From assembly GCA_026708685.1 (NCBI GenBank), contig JAPOUL010000136.1, positions 1 through 64,000 on the forward strand: a stretch of 64,000 nucleotides of DNA. Direction: 5' to 3'. Both the position numbers and the translations under genes were made by a program. Below, piece by piece: positions 27,554-37,641 of this stretch (positions are counted from its first letter, which is position 1; each line of letters opens with the position of its first letter). Source of the stretch: Bacteroidota bacterium. Lineage in GTDB: Bacteria; Bacteroidota; Rhodothermia; Rhodothermales; Bin80. A model generated the notes under the pieces. It made no database searches, was not told where the DNA came from, and saw only the letters and a list, made by a program, of their open reading frames with translations.

Positions 27554-29935
27554 TTAAAAATAAAATCGATAACTCAGCGAGGGAATGATGGGAAAAAGCG
27601 TAAACTTCTTGATGGTACGCTGCTCGTTGTAATATCCGATATAGGGATCTACGTTCTGGTTATCTTTGGTTTCTATAAAAAATGTATTCCGTCGACTATA
27701 CATATTGTAGAAGCTCAGAATGAATTCTGACGGTTTAGCCGAGTCCCGAGGAAAGTGGAGCGAAAGATCTAATCGGTGATACGCAGGCACCCTGAATCCA
27801 TTGTGCTCGCTGTAAAGGTCAATGATCGCTCCCTCATGGGTGTACCTTGAGGTAGAAAGCGTGACCGCATGACCGGTGCTGTAGACCCAGATTACCGAAA
27901 TTTTTCTACGACCCAACTCTCGAACGAGTGCAATGGAGATGTCATGTCTTCGGTCATAGCGATGTGGAAATACACGACCTTCATTCAAATCGGAGAATCG
28001 TCTGTGTGAATAGGAGAGCGTATAACTGATCCAACCCGTGGTTTGACCGCGTTTTCTTCGCACATAGAATTCTGCCCCATACGTCCAACCACGACCAATA
28101 GTAACCGCATCCTCCCAATTTTGATTGGATCCAACAAGATTGCCACCCTCCTTATAGGCGATCACCCCATCCATCTGCTTATAGTATCCCTCAAGGCTGA
28201 CATCCAGTGCATAGCGATCAATGGTTCGTTCTATACCCGTTGCAAGCTGCCAAGCTTTCTGAGGTGGAATGTCTGTCGTACTTGGTAACCACAAATCGGT
28301 CGGAAGCCCTGAACCACTATTTGACAACAACTGAATGTATTGTTGCATCTGAGCATACGAAATCTTGAAAGCCCAATCTCTGGGCAGAAGGTAGGATGTA
28401 GATACCCGAGGCTGAACCGATGTATAGGTGGAGTTTTGGGTAACATAGCCAGAGATATGAACGCCGACATTCGCTTTGAGCTTCCTGCTTAGAGTGATTT
28501 CATCTTCTGCATACGCAGACCATTCAGATGTTGAAACTTTCACGGGAATGACAATGGTTGTATCTATATTCAATGCGGATTCAAATTCATGATGACGTTG
28601 AATACTTGGGGTAAATTGATGGTAGGTCCCCATCGCACCAAAACGGACATGATGATCACGATGGGGAAAATATTCAAGATCCGTCTTGATGCTGACATCT
28701 GTTAATCCATTCGTATATCGATCTCCAAATGTGCCTGTATTCGTATATCGATCTCCAAATGGGCCTATATTCGTTTCGGTTTTGTACTTTAACTCTTCAA
28801 GAATGCCGGATTGAAAATGACTTAACAGAATGGTCATGTTCGAAAACAAGCGAGAATTAAACACTCGGTTCCAACGAGAAGTAAGCGTCACATTATTCCA
28901 GTCCAGCTCAAATGAACTTTGATCCGTCTCACCGGGTGCAAAGGATGTACGATCATGTTCGTAGGCCTTATCCCTGCCAGCATAAAAGCTGACAAAGACT
29001 CTATCCTTTGATGTAACATCCATATTCCATTTTGCATTGACATCATAGAAATGATACCCTTGAATGTAATCTGAACCAATTAATTTTTGAAATCCCCAGG
29101 TGATGAGATCCAGATAGGTCCGGCGGGCTGATACGATAAATGAGCTGCGTCCATTAAACAGAGGTCCTTCTACGGTCACGCGTGAAGCCACCAATCCGAC
29201 TGCTCCCCTACCCTCAAACTTGTTCCTATTCCCCTCACGCATCGTCACATCCAGCACACCCGAAAGGCGTCCTCCATAACGCGATGGAAATCCACCTTTC
29301 AATACTGTGGCAGTGTTGATTGCATCGGTGTTGAAGGTAGACATAAATCCAAACAAATGGACTGCATTATAGACAGTAGCACCATCCAACAGAATCAGCG
29401 TTTGCCCTGGAGTGCCACCACGGATATAGAGTCCAGTAGACCCTTCAACACCCGATTGTATCCCTGGCATTAACTGGAATACTTTCAGCAGATCGGTTTC
29501 TCCCAGAAGAGCAGGCAATGCCTCTACTTCTTCCATGGATACCTCCATGCTGCTCATTTGCACTTGCTGATGAAGCCCATCATACTCATCAGCTTCTATG
29601 ACTAATAACGAATCAAATGCAATCACAGTTGGAAGCAACTGAATTCTCTGTAACTCTTCTAAGGGATCTTTAAAACTTAAGATCAGTGCTTCAAATCCCT
29701 GATGACTAAAACGAATGACGGCGGAATCTCTTGGAACGGTAAGGCTAAAAAACCCGTATTGATTGGTGGTCGTTCCTTGTTGGAGATAGATTTCCCATAG
29801 ATTCGTACCGACCAGAGCTTCTCCATTGCTTGCATCGGTGACATAACCACTGATTATAAGAGATTGGGCAAATGAAACATTCAGTGGGGTAAGAAATACT
29901 AAAAATCTCAGTATTATTTTTGAAAAAAACTTCAT
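27554..29935 (-). CDS. TonB-dependent receptor with carboxypeptidase-like N-terminal domain
   Basis: A 793-residue outer-membrane receptor. The signal peptide (MKFFSKIILRFLVFLTPLNV, ending SFAQS) is followed by a carboxypeptidase-regulatory-like beta domain (ISGYVTDASNGEALVGTNLW) at about 28-115. The plug domain has PGIQSGVEGSTGLYIRGGTP and PSRYGGRLSGVLDV at about 150-240, and a 22-stranded barrel follows, ending in YRFYF with a terminal aromatic residue. Repeated GDRYTN units near residue 390-405 come from a 30-base tandem duplication in an extracellular-loop region. With the DUF4249 lipoprotein it forms a two-gene import unit; ligand unknown. Confidence 0.92.
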   Translation of the reverse strand: MKFFSKIILRFLVFLTPLNVSFAQSLIISGYVTDASNGEALVGTNLWEIYLQQGTTTNQYGFFSLTVPRDSAVIRFSHQGFEALILSFKDPLEELQRIQLLPTVIAFDSLLVIEADEYDGLHQQVQMSSMEVSMEEVEALPALLGETDLLKVFQLMPGIQSGVEGSTGLYIRGGTPGQTLILLDGATVYNAVHLFGFMSTFNTDAINTATVLKGGFPSRYGGRLSGVLDVTMREGNRNKFEGRGAVGLVASRVTVEGPLFNGRSSFIVSARRTYLDLITWGFQKLIGSDYIQGYHFYDVNAKWNMDVTSKDRVFVSFYAGRDKAYEHDRTSFAPGETDQSSFELDWNNVTLTSRWNRVFNSRLFSNMTILLSHFQSGILEELKYKTETNIGPFGDRYTNTGTFGDRYTNGLTDVSIKTDLEYFPHRDHHVRFGAMGTYHQFTPSIQRHHEFESALNIDTTIVIPVKVSTSEWSAYAEDEITLSRKLKANVGVHISGYVTQNSTYTSVQPRVSTSYLLPRDWAFKISYAQMQQYIQLLSNSGSGLPTDLWLPSTTDIPPQKAWQLATGIERTIDRYALDVSLEGYYKQMDGVIAYKEGGNLVGSNQNWEDAVTIGRGWTYGAEFYVRRKRGQTTGWISYTLSYSHRRFSDLNEGRVFPHRYDRRHDISIALVRELGRRKISVIWVYSTGHAVTLSTSRYTHEGAIIDLYSEHNGFRVPAYHRLDLSLHFPRDSAKPSEFILSFYNMYSRRNTFFIETKDNQNVDPYIGYYNEQRTIKKFTLFPIIPSLSYRFYF
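28709..28768 (-). repeat. 30-base in-frame tandem repeat in the TonB receptor gene
   Basis: Two 30-base units (28709-28738 and 28739-28768) differ at only two positions and encode the doubled segment around PFGDRYTN / TFGDRYTN. The reading frame is kept, so the surface loop is simply longer by ten residues. Confidence 0.85.
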
Positions 29936-30605
29936 TGCTTATTAGTTAGTCATAGCGAGGCTTTCGCAAAACTCCGAGCTTTAGTAGAAATATTGCCTTG
30001 TAGCCCTTTAACGTTATTGAGGATTGACTGGAGGGCAAATATCCATCCTGTCATAAGTAATTGAATCATTTATTATATTTCAAAAATTTGAGATCAGTGA
30101 GCATACCCGCACATGCCAGTAAAAACGTGCTTTGACAGTACTGAATAAACTTTCGGAAATGACTGCTTGAATCATGTAAAAGATTATTCAATCATGGAAT
30201 AAGTTAGTGAAAACTTTCCATGAATTAGATTTCTTTCAGAAGACCACAATTACACAGTTCTATGGATAGATTGTTCTCAATGTGTGATTATGATTTTTAT
30301 TCCAGTAAGTTGAACCGCATGAAAATATCCTATTTGGTAAAAATCTTCGGGAATCATAGTTACAATTTATCGTTGATTTCCGTAAATATATCACGATTCA
30401 AGAATAGTTTCTATAAAATTATAAACTTTAAAATGAAATTTAAATTGAGCTTTTTAGGACGGGGACTAATAGCAGGCGGCTGGATATTCCTCTCTACTTG
30501 ACTAAAATTAACTGAATTATATGGCGTGAACCTAAAATGAACACACTACCAACGTACGAGTAAGAGATTTGGTTTTTTCTCATATACTTCAACCCACACA
30601 CAATC
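29936..30605. other. Intergenic, 670 bases, no gene supported
   Basis: A divergent spacer between the TonB receptor (minus) and the lipoprotein (plus), visibly AT-rich. It should hold both promoters. A 79-codon frame at 30262-30501 lacks any recognisable domain and I do not call it. No strong hairpin or repeat was noticed. Confidence 0.6.
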
Positions 30606-31673
30606 ATGAAGCATTCGGTTATTCCGCACTCTGCGTACTTTCTGGTTACAACTGTCTGGATTCTCTCTCTCGGATCATGTACTTCCGTAATTGATCCCGA
30701 ATACGATGCAACTTCGGACTTACTAACGCTTGAAATCAACTTGGGAGATGGACAATTTTTTACTGTTAAACTCAGCGATATGATTATACCCGATACTCGA
30801 ATTTTTGATGATATTGATGACCTGTATCAATTTATGGATAGTATTGATGCAAGCGGACAAGTTTTGCTGAATACTGATTTGTTCCACAGACTCAAGCATG
30901 CATTATACCCCTATGAGATAGCTGCTCTTGATTTAGATGGAACTGCTATCGTTGGTGATTTAAAATATTTGATCACGAACGAAAAAATTCAAAGTATTAA
31001 CATTACAGAAATAAATCCATCACCACAATTGGAAACCTATTATGGACTGAGTGGTGATGAATATCTTGTTGAATTTGCAAAATTGGCAAGCAATCTCAAT
31101 AACATTAATGAGGTATCCAGCCTTGAACTTAAAGATCCAGAGATTCTCTCTCTATACAAGGATCTCACAAATCATTCTTTGGAAAAAATAGAAACGATAG
31201 ATCAGGAATTTCTTGGTCCATACGGTGGTACATTTTCGTTTACACCTATAGACCCCCAAACAGGAGCTATCAACCCATTTAACCCTCTTGTACATGAACG
31301 TGGCTATAATATCTGGAACCAATCAATTGGACGGTTTATCCGTAGATCCATTGCTTACACTGGAGTTGTATATAGACCCTTAAATACTGAACGCTGGTAT
31401 GGATATAATCACATTAACTATACATCGGTCTTATCCCGATACAACTCTACAAGTTTTGTTAAGACTTCTGTTAAAGGAGGAAAAGAACGGAAATACTGCA
31501 CCGGTATATATGAATGCACTGCAAGAGCTCCAAGGAAAAAGAAAACGGGCACTACAAGTCAGCATTCTGCTGGATTCCGTGTGGAATTTCCCCCGCCTCC
31601 GCCCGATCGTTTAGAAATTCCTACCTATTTTAGCTACGAGTCTTATCATATTGAAGATAAGGATTTGGAGTGA
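30606..31673 (+). CDS. Uncharacterised lipoprotein
   Basis: A 355-residue protein with a lipoprotein signal peptide (hydrophobic stretch FLVTTVWILSLGSC, cysteine at about residue 26). It is acidic at first (repeated D/E with I and L, residues 30-210). Around residues 205-230 there is a glycine/proline-rich stretch (GPYGGTFSFTPIDPQTGAIN). The last part is tyrosine- and arginine-rich and includes a KGGKERKYCTGIYECTARAP cysteine pair near 295-310 and a proline run (FPPPPPDR). No family recognised. The export signal and neighbourhood suggest an envelope protein. It is monocistronic, with about 300 bases to the next gene. Confidence 0.75.
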   Translation: MKHSVIPHSAYFLVTTVWILSLGSCTSVIDPEYDATSDLLTLEINLGDGQFFTVKLSDMIIPDTRIFDDIDDLYQFMDSIDASGQVLLNTDLFHRLKHALYPYEIAALDLDGTAIVGDLKYLITNEKIQSINITEINPSPQLETYYGLSGDEYLVEFAKLASNLNNINEVSSLELKDPEILSLYKDLTNHSLEKIETIDQEFLGPYGGTFSFTPIDPQTGAINPFNPLVHERGYNIWNQSIGRFIRRSIAYTGVVYRPLNTERWYGYNHINYTSVLSRYNSTSFVKTSVKGGKERKYCTGIYECTARAPRKKKTGTTSQHSAGFRVEFPPPPPDRLEIPTYFSYESYHIEDKDLE

Positions 31674-31978
31674 CTCAAGATTTCCAATAAGTTTTGGGTA
31701 AAATTAACTCATAAGATGGTATTGGATTTGAAGAGAATTGATGGAGTATTTAAGAATTCCCAATTACATCTTATCCAATCATACATGCAATTACTGACTG
31801 ATTACAATTCTGATTGTCTTGTTACTATCTTGTGACTAGACACTAGTGCCCTTGTAGACGATTATGATTGCATCTGAATCAGATTGAAGAATACTTCAAT
31901 CCTCGACATTCAGCCTTCATGTTCTATCAAGTTGTTGCTCTTTTGGAACTTGCTTAAATAATAAAATTTTCTCCTGTG
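31674..31978. other. Intergenic, about 300 bases, nothing recognised
   Basis: AT-rich spacer between two plus-strand genes. No open frame, tRNA or clear hairpin seen. Confidence 0.5.
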
Positions 31979-33568
31979 ATGATATTTTTGTGGTGCATCT
32001 TGCCTATGACTGGAGTGAGCCAAGACATATCACCAGTATCTGGAATTCTTGGTAATTCAATCACGAATCTCCATGCTGAGGGAGAAACCATATGGGTTGG
32101 TCCTCATCTCAATCTCAGCAGTGATGGTGGACAATCATGGGGCGTTGTTAACTCTGACTCACTGGCTGGATTGAAAAATACCGTCTACTCCATTGACATA
32201 GAAGGCAATGTGATATGGGTTGGTCTTGGAGACAGTAATCGTCAACGATCTGGAGGTGGACGCGGGTCAACCATCCATCAAACAGCCGGACTCTTAAACT
32301 CAATGGATGGTGGCCTCACATGGAACTACATATCTTATTTTCCGAGAAACAGTGAGGATCCGAATACGACTGGATTGCTTGATTTCCCAGATGATACGCT
32401 GGTTGTTTACGGTGATAACGAGCTCTGGTCATTGGCTACAACGGTTCCAGAGTTAAGCCCGCCTTGGGACATTGACTATGACCAAAATACTGGAGATGTG
32501 TGGGTGGCTTCACAGGTTGCTGGCTTGCGTAAATCATCCGATAATGGGCAAACTTGGAAACGCATTGTACTCCCCCCAGATACCTCAAAATTTATTTCTC
32601 CCGATTTGGACATTGACTTTCCTTTCTTCTCACTACCCGAACCAGCTGGGATTACACCCAGAGATTTTCGGGGATATAATTTTCTTACCTATTCAGTGTT
32701 GGTGGACGAGCTTGGAACCGTGTGGGTTGGCACTCTTGGTGGATTAAATATGTCTGATGATGGGGGGCGTTCTTGGAAGCATTTGACAGCACAGGATGGC
32801 TTACTGGGCAATGTGATCTATTCCATTGAGGAACAATCGAGACCTGGCCAATCCCCTGCCATTTGGTTCGCCCATCGGAGCGGCTCCGCCACTTCAGAGG
32901 CTTTTGAGTCTAGCGGCATCTCCGTGACACGGGATCGGGGAGAAACGTTTGAACATGCTCTTTACGGTCATGAATGTTTTGACTTCGCATTTGATTGGCC
33001 ATCTGTCTACATTGCCTGTGAAACAGGTGGTCTATTTATTTCCCGTGATGATGGATCAACCTTCACTTCCATCAACCAGTTTCAATCTAACCAATCCACT
33101 TTCGTATCTCTAAATAATCTTGAGGTATTATCCGTAGCCCTAACCAATGGCATCCTATGGGTTGGTACAAACGACGGTTTATTTCGGAGCATGGATGGAG
33201 CCCATACTTGGAATCGGTTTCGGGCGAATGTCCCCTTGAACCCAAGTGGACTTCCACCCATTGTCTCCCCAGAACAAGTTCCAGAAGTGAGCACTTATGC
33301 CTATCCAAATCCATTCTCTCCGTATTCTGATGGAATTGTGCGTATTCGGTATGATTTGGAAACAACCGAGCAGGTAGCCGTACGGATCTTTGACTTTGGT
33401 ATGAAACTAATTCGCACCATCGTCAATGAATCTCAATCTCAGGGAATTCAAGAAGTAGTCTGGAATGGAACCGATGATTCTGGGATCCATTTGGCTAATG
33501 GACCCTACTTCTACGAAGTAAAAACCCAAAATGACAGGTTTATGGGTAAAATTCTGATCGTGCACTAA
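31979..33568 (+). CDS. Secreted Asp-box beta-propeller protein with FlgD/T9SS-like C-terminal domain
   Basis: About 529 residues, starting at an ATG one codon inside a GTG-initiated frame. A short signal peptide (MIFLWCILPMTGVSQD) is followed by at least seven Asp-box/BNR motifs of the S-x-D-x-G-x-(T/S)-W type: SSDGGQSW, SMDGGLTW, SSDNGQTW, SDDGGRSW, TRDRGETF, SRDDGSTF and SMDGAHTW. They alternate with IWVG strands, giving a sialidase-like or photosystem-stability-factor-like propeller. The C-terminal 85 residues (YAYPNPFSPYSDGIVRIRY, then GTDDSGIHLANGPYFYEVK) are a FlgD Ig-like fold as used in type IX secretion targets of Bacteroidota relatives. No sialidase catalytic signature is obvious, so an enzyme activity should not be assumed. 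Confidence 0.85.
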   Translation: MIFLWCILPMTGVSQDISPVSGILGNSITNLHAEGETIWVGPHLNLSSDGGQSWGVVNSDSLAGLKNTVYSIDIEGNVIWVGLGDSNRQRSGGGRGSTIHQTAGLLNSMDGGLTWNYISYFPRNSEDPNTTGLLDFPDDTLVVYGDNELWSLATTVPELSPPWDIDYDQNTGDVWVASQVAGLRKSSDNGQTWKRIVLPPDTSKFISPDLDIDFPFFSLPEPAGITPRDFRGYNFLTYSVLVDELGTVWVGTLGGLNMSDDGGRSWKHLTAQDGLLGNVIYSIEEQSRPGQSPAIWFAHRSGSATSEAFESSGISVTRDRGETFEHALYGHECFDFAFDWPSVYIACETGGLFISRDDGSTFTSINQFQSNQSTFVSLNNLEVLSVALTNGILWVGTNDGLFRSMDGAHTWNRFRANVPLNPSGLPPIVSPEQVPEVSTYAYPNPFSPYSDGIVRIRYDLETTEQVAVRIFDFGMKLIRTIVNESQSQGIQEVVWNGTDDSGIHLANGPYFYEVKTQNDRFMGKILIVH

Positions 33569-33631
33569 AGATCATTCAGATCATCTTCATCTACTGAGCA
33601 AAGTCTTTAAAAGAGCTAAATGCATATCCAG

Positions 33632-34510
33632 CTATCTGATCATTCGGAGTACATTCTTATCGGTTAGAAGATAAAGTTGATCTTCAAACGGTTCAGCTCC
33701 AATCAATGGATCATTCAACTGAATATTAAGTTCTTGATCAAGTCTGCCTTGATCAGAGTACACCTTGATACCATTCTCAAAGACAACCCATAATTGGTCA
33801 TCTGCCGTAGTTATGCTCTTCACTTCTTGCTTCGTTTGAATACTCCTCACATATCCACCAAAATAATCATAGACCTTGATTTCATTTAACGATTGATCAG
33901 CAACATAAACGAGGGTAGCATCAGTAGCGGTTTTAGATGGATTGATCAACTGTCCTGCACCAGATCCAAACGCTCCTATCGTACGTTCCAATCTTCGACT
34001 GCCATCCCACTTTAAAACACTCTGAGAAGAAGCATCAATAGCAAAGAGTTCACCAGATACACCGACGGATACCGATATTGGCTGTCCAAGGAGTGTTGTG
34101 CGTTGATCAGGAAACTCCACTCGTGGAGACCGCCCTACTTCCGTTTGTGCGTTTCTGGGGACTCGAATCGTTTCCAAATGTAATAATTCTTTCGTAAATC
34201 GGTATAAGCTTCCATGATCTGCATCTGCGATCACCCAGATCAGCCCCGTGCCGGGTGCAATATCGGAGAGGTCGCCGAATACCCCCAGATTTGTTCCATC
34301 AAGATGGGAAAGGACCGTGCCCTGAGGATCCAGCTGAAGTATCTTGGATGCGGTCACTACATAGATCAGTCCTCCCCGATCAATAGCTAAAGATCTAGGC
34401 TCTGTAATCTCGGCAAGCACTTGGTACTCAGGATTGGAAGTATTCTGAGCTCCCAAAGATCTCACATCAATCAAAAGGAGGATGAATATACATTGCAGGA
34501 TCGCTTTCAT
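33632..34510 (-). CDS. Exported NHL-like beta-propeller protein
   Basis: A 292-residue protein with a signal peptide (MKAILQCIFILLLIDVRSLG, ending AQN) and repeated propeller strands such as PRSLAIDRGGLIYVV, GLIWVIADADHGSLYRF, SVSVGVSGELFAIDASSQSV and ATLVYVADQSLNEIKVYDYF. The spacing of roughly 40-45 residues fits a six-bladed NHL/TolB-like propeller. The ATG overlaps the purD stop by four bases, so it is translated with purD although no functional link is apparent. It probably acts in the periplasm or at the cell surface as a binding scaffold. Confidence 0.78.
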   Translation of the reverse strand: MKAILQCIFILLLIDVRSLGAQNTSNPEYQVLAEITEPRSLAIDRGGLIYVVTASKILQLDPQGTVLSHLDGTNLGVFGDLSDIAPGTGLIWVIADADHGSLYRFTKELLHLETIRVPRNAQTEVGRSPRVEFPDQRTTLLGQPISVSVGVSGELFAIDASSQSVLKWDGSRRLERTIGAFGSGAGQLINPSKTATDATLVYVADQSLNEIKVYDYFGGYVRSIQTKQEVKSITTADDQLWVVFENGIKVYSDQGRLDQELNIQLNDPLIGAEPFEDQLYLLTDKNVLRMIR

Positions 34511-35775
34511 TCCCTGTGAAGAGCACGATGTCCTATATCACGCCGATAGTGCTTGCCTTCAAACTCAATGATGTCGGCAGCTTGATACGCCCTGTGAAGT
34601 GCATCCTGTAAGGTTGAACCAATCGCAGTGACACCAAGTACTCGTCCTCCATTCGTAAAAACCGAGTTCCCATCGGTTGATGTGCCTGCATGAAAGATCA
34701 ATGATCCAGATACTTCAGAAGCTTCCTTGAGTCCAGTAATTACCTTGCCTTTTGGGTAATCGCCTGGATAACCACCACTTGCTAAAACGACACATGCAGC
34801 TGATTTCGACTGTGCTGAATATCGTAAATTGCCAATTCCGCCCGTAGCAGCACACAAAAGCATCTCCATAGGATCACCATCCATCAGAGGCAGGACAACC
34901 TGTGCCTCTGGATCACCGAATCGACAGTTAAATTCAACGACCTTTGGCCCCTCATCTGTGATCATAAGTCCAGCATATAAACATCCTTTATAGAGCCTTC
35001 CCTCCGATGCCATACTTTGAAGTACAGGTTCAATCACGGTTGAACATGTTGTTTCAATCAACTGTTGAGTCATCACTGGTGCAGGTGCATAGGCCCCCAT
35101 TCCACCAGTGTTCGGCCCTTGATCATTGTCAAAAACTCGCTTATGATCTTGGGCTGAATCCAATAGTAGATAGTCATCTCCATCTGTGAGAATAAATAAG
35201 CTCGCCTCCTCACCAGTCATCCATTCTTCAATCACGACTTCTTTACCAGCATCTCCGAGATTTCCATCAATCAAGAGTTCACGGAGTGCCTTTTCTGCTT
35301 CAGAACTATGTTCACACATGATCGCACCTTTACCGGCTGCAAGTCCTGATGCTTTCACCACGCATGGACCGAGTTGCTCTGCATAGATCTTTGCTTCTTC
35401 ATACTGATCGGATTCAAATGATCTCCATTCTGCGGTGGGAATATGATTCCTCTGCATCAATGCCTTTGCAAACGATTTACTGCTTTCAATTTCTGCTGCA
35501 GCTGCCGTAGGTCCAAAACAGGCAATTCCACCCTGGTCAAGTGCATCTGCAAGGCCATTAGCAAGGGGTTGCTCTGGTCCTACAACGACCAAGTCAATCT
35601 TTTCATCCCGAGCAAATGATACGATTCCATGATGATCCGATGGATCAAGAGGAAGATTGTGTCCTAAACCCTGAGTACCTGGGTTACCTGGAGCGATATA
35701 CAGTGCTTCTGCATTTTTGAGAGTCCATGCCAAGGCATGTTCTCTCCCTCCGCTACCAATAATAAGAATTCTCAT
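34507..35775 (-). CDS. purD: Phosphoribosylamine-glycine ligase
   Basis: A 422-residue ATP-grasp enzyme of purine synthesis (GAR synthetase). The N-terminal domain starts MRILIIGSGGREHALAW, the ATP-grasp region has VVKASGLAAGKGAI and EEWMTGEEASLF, the family signature RFGDPEAQVVLPLM is near 290, and a C-terminal GARS_C domain follows. Length is normal. It overlaps the downstream propeller gene by four bases. Confidence 0.97.
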   Translation of the reverse strand: MRILIIGSGGREHALAWTLKNAEALYIAPGNPGTQGLGHNLPLDPSDHHGIVSFARDEKIDLVVVGPEQPLANGLADALDQGGIACFGPTAAAAEIESSKSFAKALMQRNHIPTAEWRSFESDQYEEAKIYAEQLGPCVVKASGLAAGKGAIMCEHSSEAEKALRELLIDGNLGDAGKEVVIEEWMTGEEASLFILTDGDDYLLLDSAQDHKRVFDNDQGPNTGGMGAYAPAPVMTQQLIETTCSTVIEPVLQSMASEGRLYKGCLYAGLMITDEGPKVVEFNCRFGDPEAQVVLPLMDGDPMEMLLCAATGGIGNLRYSAQSKSAACVVLASGGYPGDYPKGKVITGLKEASEVSGSLIFHAGTSTDGNSVFTNGGRVLGVTAIGSTLQDALHRAYQAADIIEFEGKHYRRDIGHRALHRE

Positions 35776-35987
35776 CGGTTTGATGTTCTACAATAATCTT
35801 GAATTGATTAAATATTTGGACGCAGTATATTTTGATACAGTTGATGTGGTCGTTAGACGATTGAAAGAAAAGTTCTTCTTAACGATGTGAAAGCACAGTT
35901 GAGCTATGATTCCATATAATCCAAACTTATCTGGATGAATGGACTCGCACTCTGGGCATAGGGTGATTTCTGGGGAGGACACTGTAA

Positions 35988-36461
35988 TCAAATATTCCTA
36001 GTTTTGAACGCAACATAGGCCGCAAAAGCTCTTCGTTCACTTGATTTTAACTTGTAGAAGGAATTAATCGCGCCCTCAACTTTTCGGATGTCTCTCAATA
36101 CCTCAGAACGGTAAAGTATTCCAAAAGGATCATAGTCGGCTTCATTTCGCTTATCATGCATTTCTGTGATTAGATTTCCCAATAATTGAATTTCTGGAGG
36201 AAAATCTTTCATTACATGTTGGCGATTACAATTTTGCCTGATTTGAGTATGAGTTACTCCTCGATAAATCTGCCTATATGCCAGATTATTTCTGTCATTT
36301 TTGTTGGTGCCAATCATTGAATCGGCAACTGTTATAGCCACGCAATGAAAGAGTTCATAACAGACAGTGCTCACACTTCGGCGAAGATCTGACTGTCTCG
36401 GTCTGCCTCGTCCACCAGTGGCTTGTTTTTTAGCTGATAAAGTTAAATCTAGTGGTTTCAT
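35988..36461 (-). CDS. HEPN-like protein
   Basis: A 157-residue, mostly helical protein with a basic N-terminus (KKQATGGRGRPRQSDLRR). It has a helix with CYELFHCVAITVADSMIG, a second with LGNLITEMHDKRNEADYDPF, and a C-terminal helix with KSSERRAFAAYVAFKTR. The R-N-x-A-D-Y-D-P pattern in a helical context is what HEPN proteins show around their R-x(4-6)-H or related active site; here RN at the helix end is present but no textbook R-x4-H is seen. HEPN proteins are often RNases in toxin-antitoxin or abortive-infection modules. No MNT nucleotidyltransferase gene is adjacent. The only small same-strand neighbour is the duplicated gene at 36762. Confidence 0.6.
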   Translation of the reverse strand: MKPLDLTLSAKKQATGGRGRPRQSDLRRSVSTVCYELFHCVAITVADSMIGTNKNDRNNLAYRQIYRGVTHTQIRQNCNRQHVMKDFPPEIQLLGNLITEMHDKRNEADYDPFGILYRSEVLRDIRKVEGAINSFYKLKSSERRAFAAYVAFKTRNI

Positions 36462-36761
36462 AATAATAATAGATCACGTTGAAAAAATGACTGAGCGGGA
36501 AGCATTATGAAAATCCATCTCTGGTAATTTATGGAAGTCATAACCGTATAAAACAAGTAAATTGTCCTCTCTGGTTGTGAGCGTAGATTATACTGTGTGC
36601 TCATCACACATTAATTAAGAATAGAAATAGCTCATACATAGGATAGTAAGTCCCGATCTTAAGAATTAATCCAACTATGGGGTATGTCACACATATTCAT
36701 AAAATGATATCTCTGGTTGAGGGAGCCAGTATAATCATTCACAAATAAGATTCATCACATC

Positions 36762-37067
36762 TCACAATAGGAGTAATTCTTTGGGAGTATTGGCCATATA
36801 ATCTTCGTATTCCACCATAGATAAGACTGGGAAGCGGTGCTCGTTAATCTCCCTAAGTTTTGTTCTAGCATTGGTAGAAAAATACAAGTCTTCCTTGCGG
36901 TCAAGATCACCATCAAGCAATTTAAAGACAATCATTACACGAATGCAATCATTCTCTTCAAAATACTCAGGATACCGAACAGTGATTAACTTGAGTTCAG
37001 CATTTTTGAATTTTTCTTCAAAAAGATCTCTAAAAACATCTTTAATTTGCTCCGATGTAGGAGTCAT
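36762..37067 (-). CDS. Uncharacterised 101-residue protein, intact copy of a duplicated pair
   Basis: The frame reaches a TTG at 37136, but the ATG at 37067 (MTPTSEQIKDVF) is supported because the broken second copy also has an ATG at the matching place. The protein looks like a small alpha/beta fold: helix EQIKDVFRDLFEEKF, strand AELKLITVRYP, strand CIRVMIVFKLLDGDLDRK, and a C-terminal helix/strand NEHRFPVLSMVEYEDYM. No family recognised. The HEPN-like gene lies 300 bases downstream on the same strand, so the two may form a toxin-antitoxin-like pair. That is speculation from position. Confidence 0.65.
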   Translation of the reverse strand: MTPTSEQIKDVFRDLFEEKFKNAELKLITVRYPEYFEENDCIRVMIVFKLLDGDLDRKEDLYFSTNARTKLREINEHRFPVLSMVEYEDYMANTPKELLLL

Positions 37068-37333
37068 TGATAGATCAAATTTTAGTTGAAAAGAATCCAA
37101 AAGACTGAGGAACTTGTACAAAATAAAGCCAGTCAAATTAGTGTAACGGACTCGGTTGTCTAAAGTTTCAAATCAATGAATATACCTAGACAAATTAACA
37201 TATAATCCAGAGGTGAAGCCACACTTTTTTTATATTCTTCCCCTACGAATTTGAGATCTTATTGTGATCTGAAAGTACTGATTACAATAAGCAGGATCAT
37301 CAGAAATCAGTCAATTCTGAGAAAATGCATCAT

Positions 37334-37641
37334 TTATGCAACAGTAGTAGTTCTTTGGGGGGGTATTGGCCTATAATCCTCGTATTCCACCATTGACATA
37401 ACCGGAAATCGATACTCATTGATTTCTCAAAGCTTTGGTATAGCATTAGTGGTAAAATATAAGTTTTCCTTGCGGTCAAGATTACCTTCAAGCAATTTAA
37501 AGACGATCATGACACGAATGCAATCATCCTCTTCAAAATACTTAGGATACCGAACAGTGATTAACTTGAGTTCAGCATTTTTGAGCTTTTCTTCAAAAAG
37601 CAGTCTGAAAACATTTTTGATTTGCTCAGCTGTGGAGTCAT
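37334..37641 (-). pseudogene. Broken second copy of the 101-residue gene
   Basis: A near-duplicate of the preceding gene at DNA level. Relative to the intact copy it has a one-base deletion a few codons after the ATG at 37641, a TGA where the intact gene has an arginine codon (in the CTT-TGA-GAA-ATC context near 37427), and at least two single-base indels at the 3' end, one of them in a run of seven C. The middle (residues matching AELKLITVRYPKYFEEDDCI) is still almost intact, so the inactivation is recent. Confidence 0.85.

Noticed and set aside
35788-35991. 67-codon minus-strand frame overlapping the HEPN-like gene's stop
   Set aside because: It needs a TTG start and shows only a weak C-x-x-C; no family. 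Could be real but unsupported.
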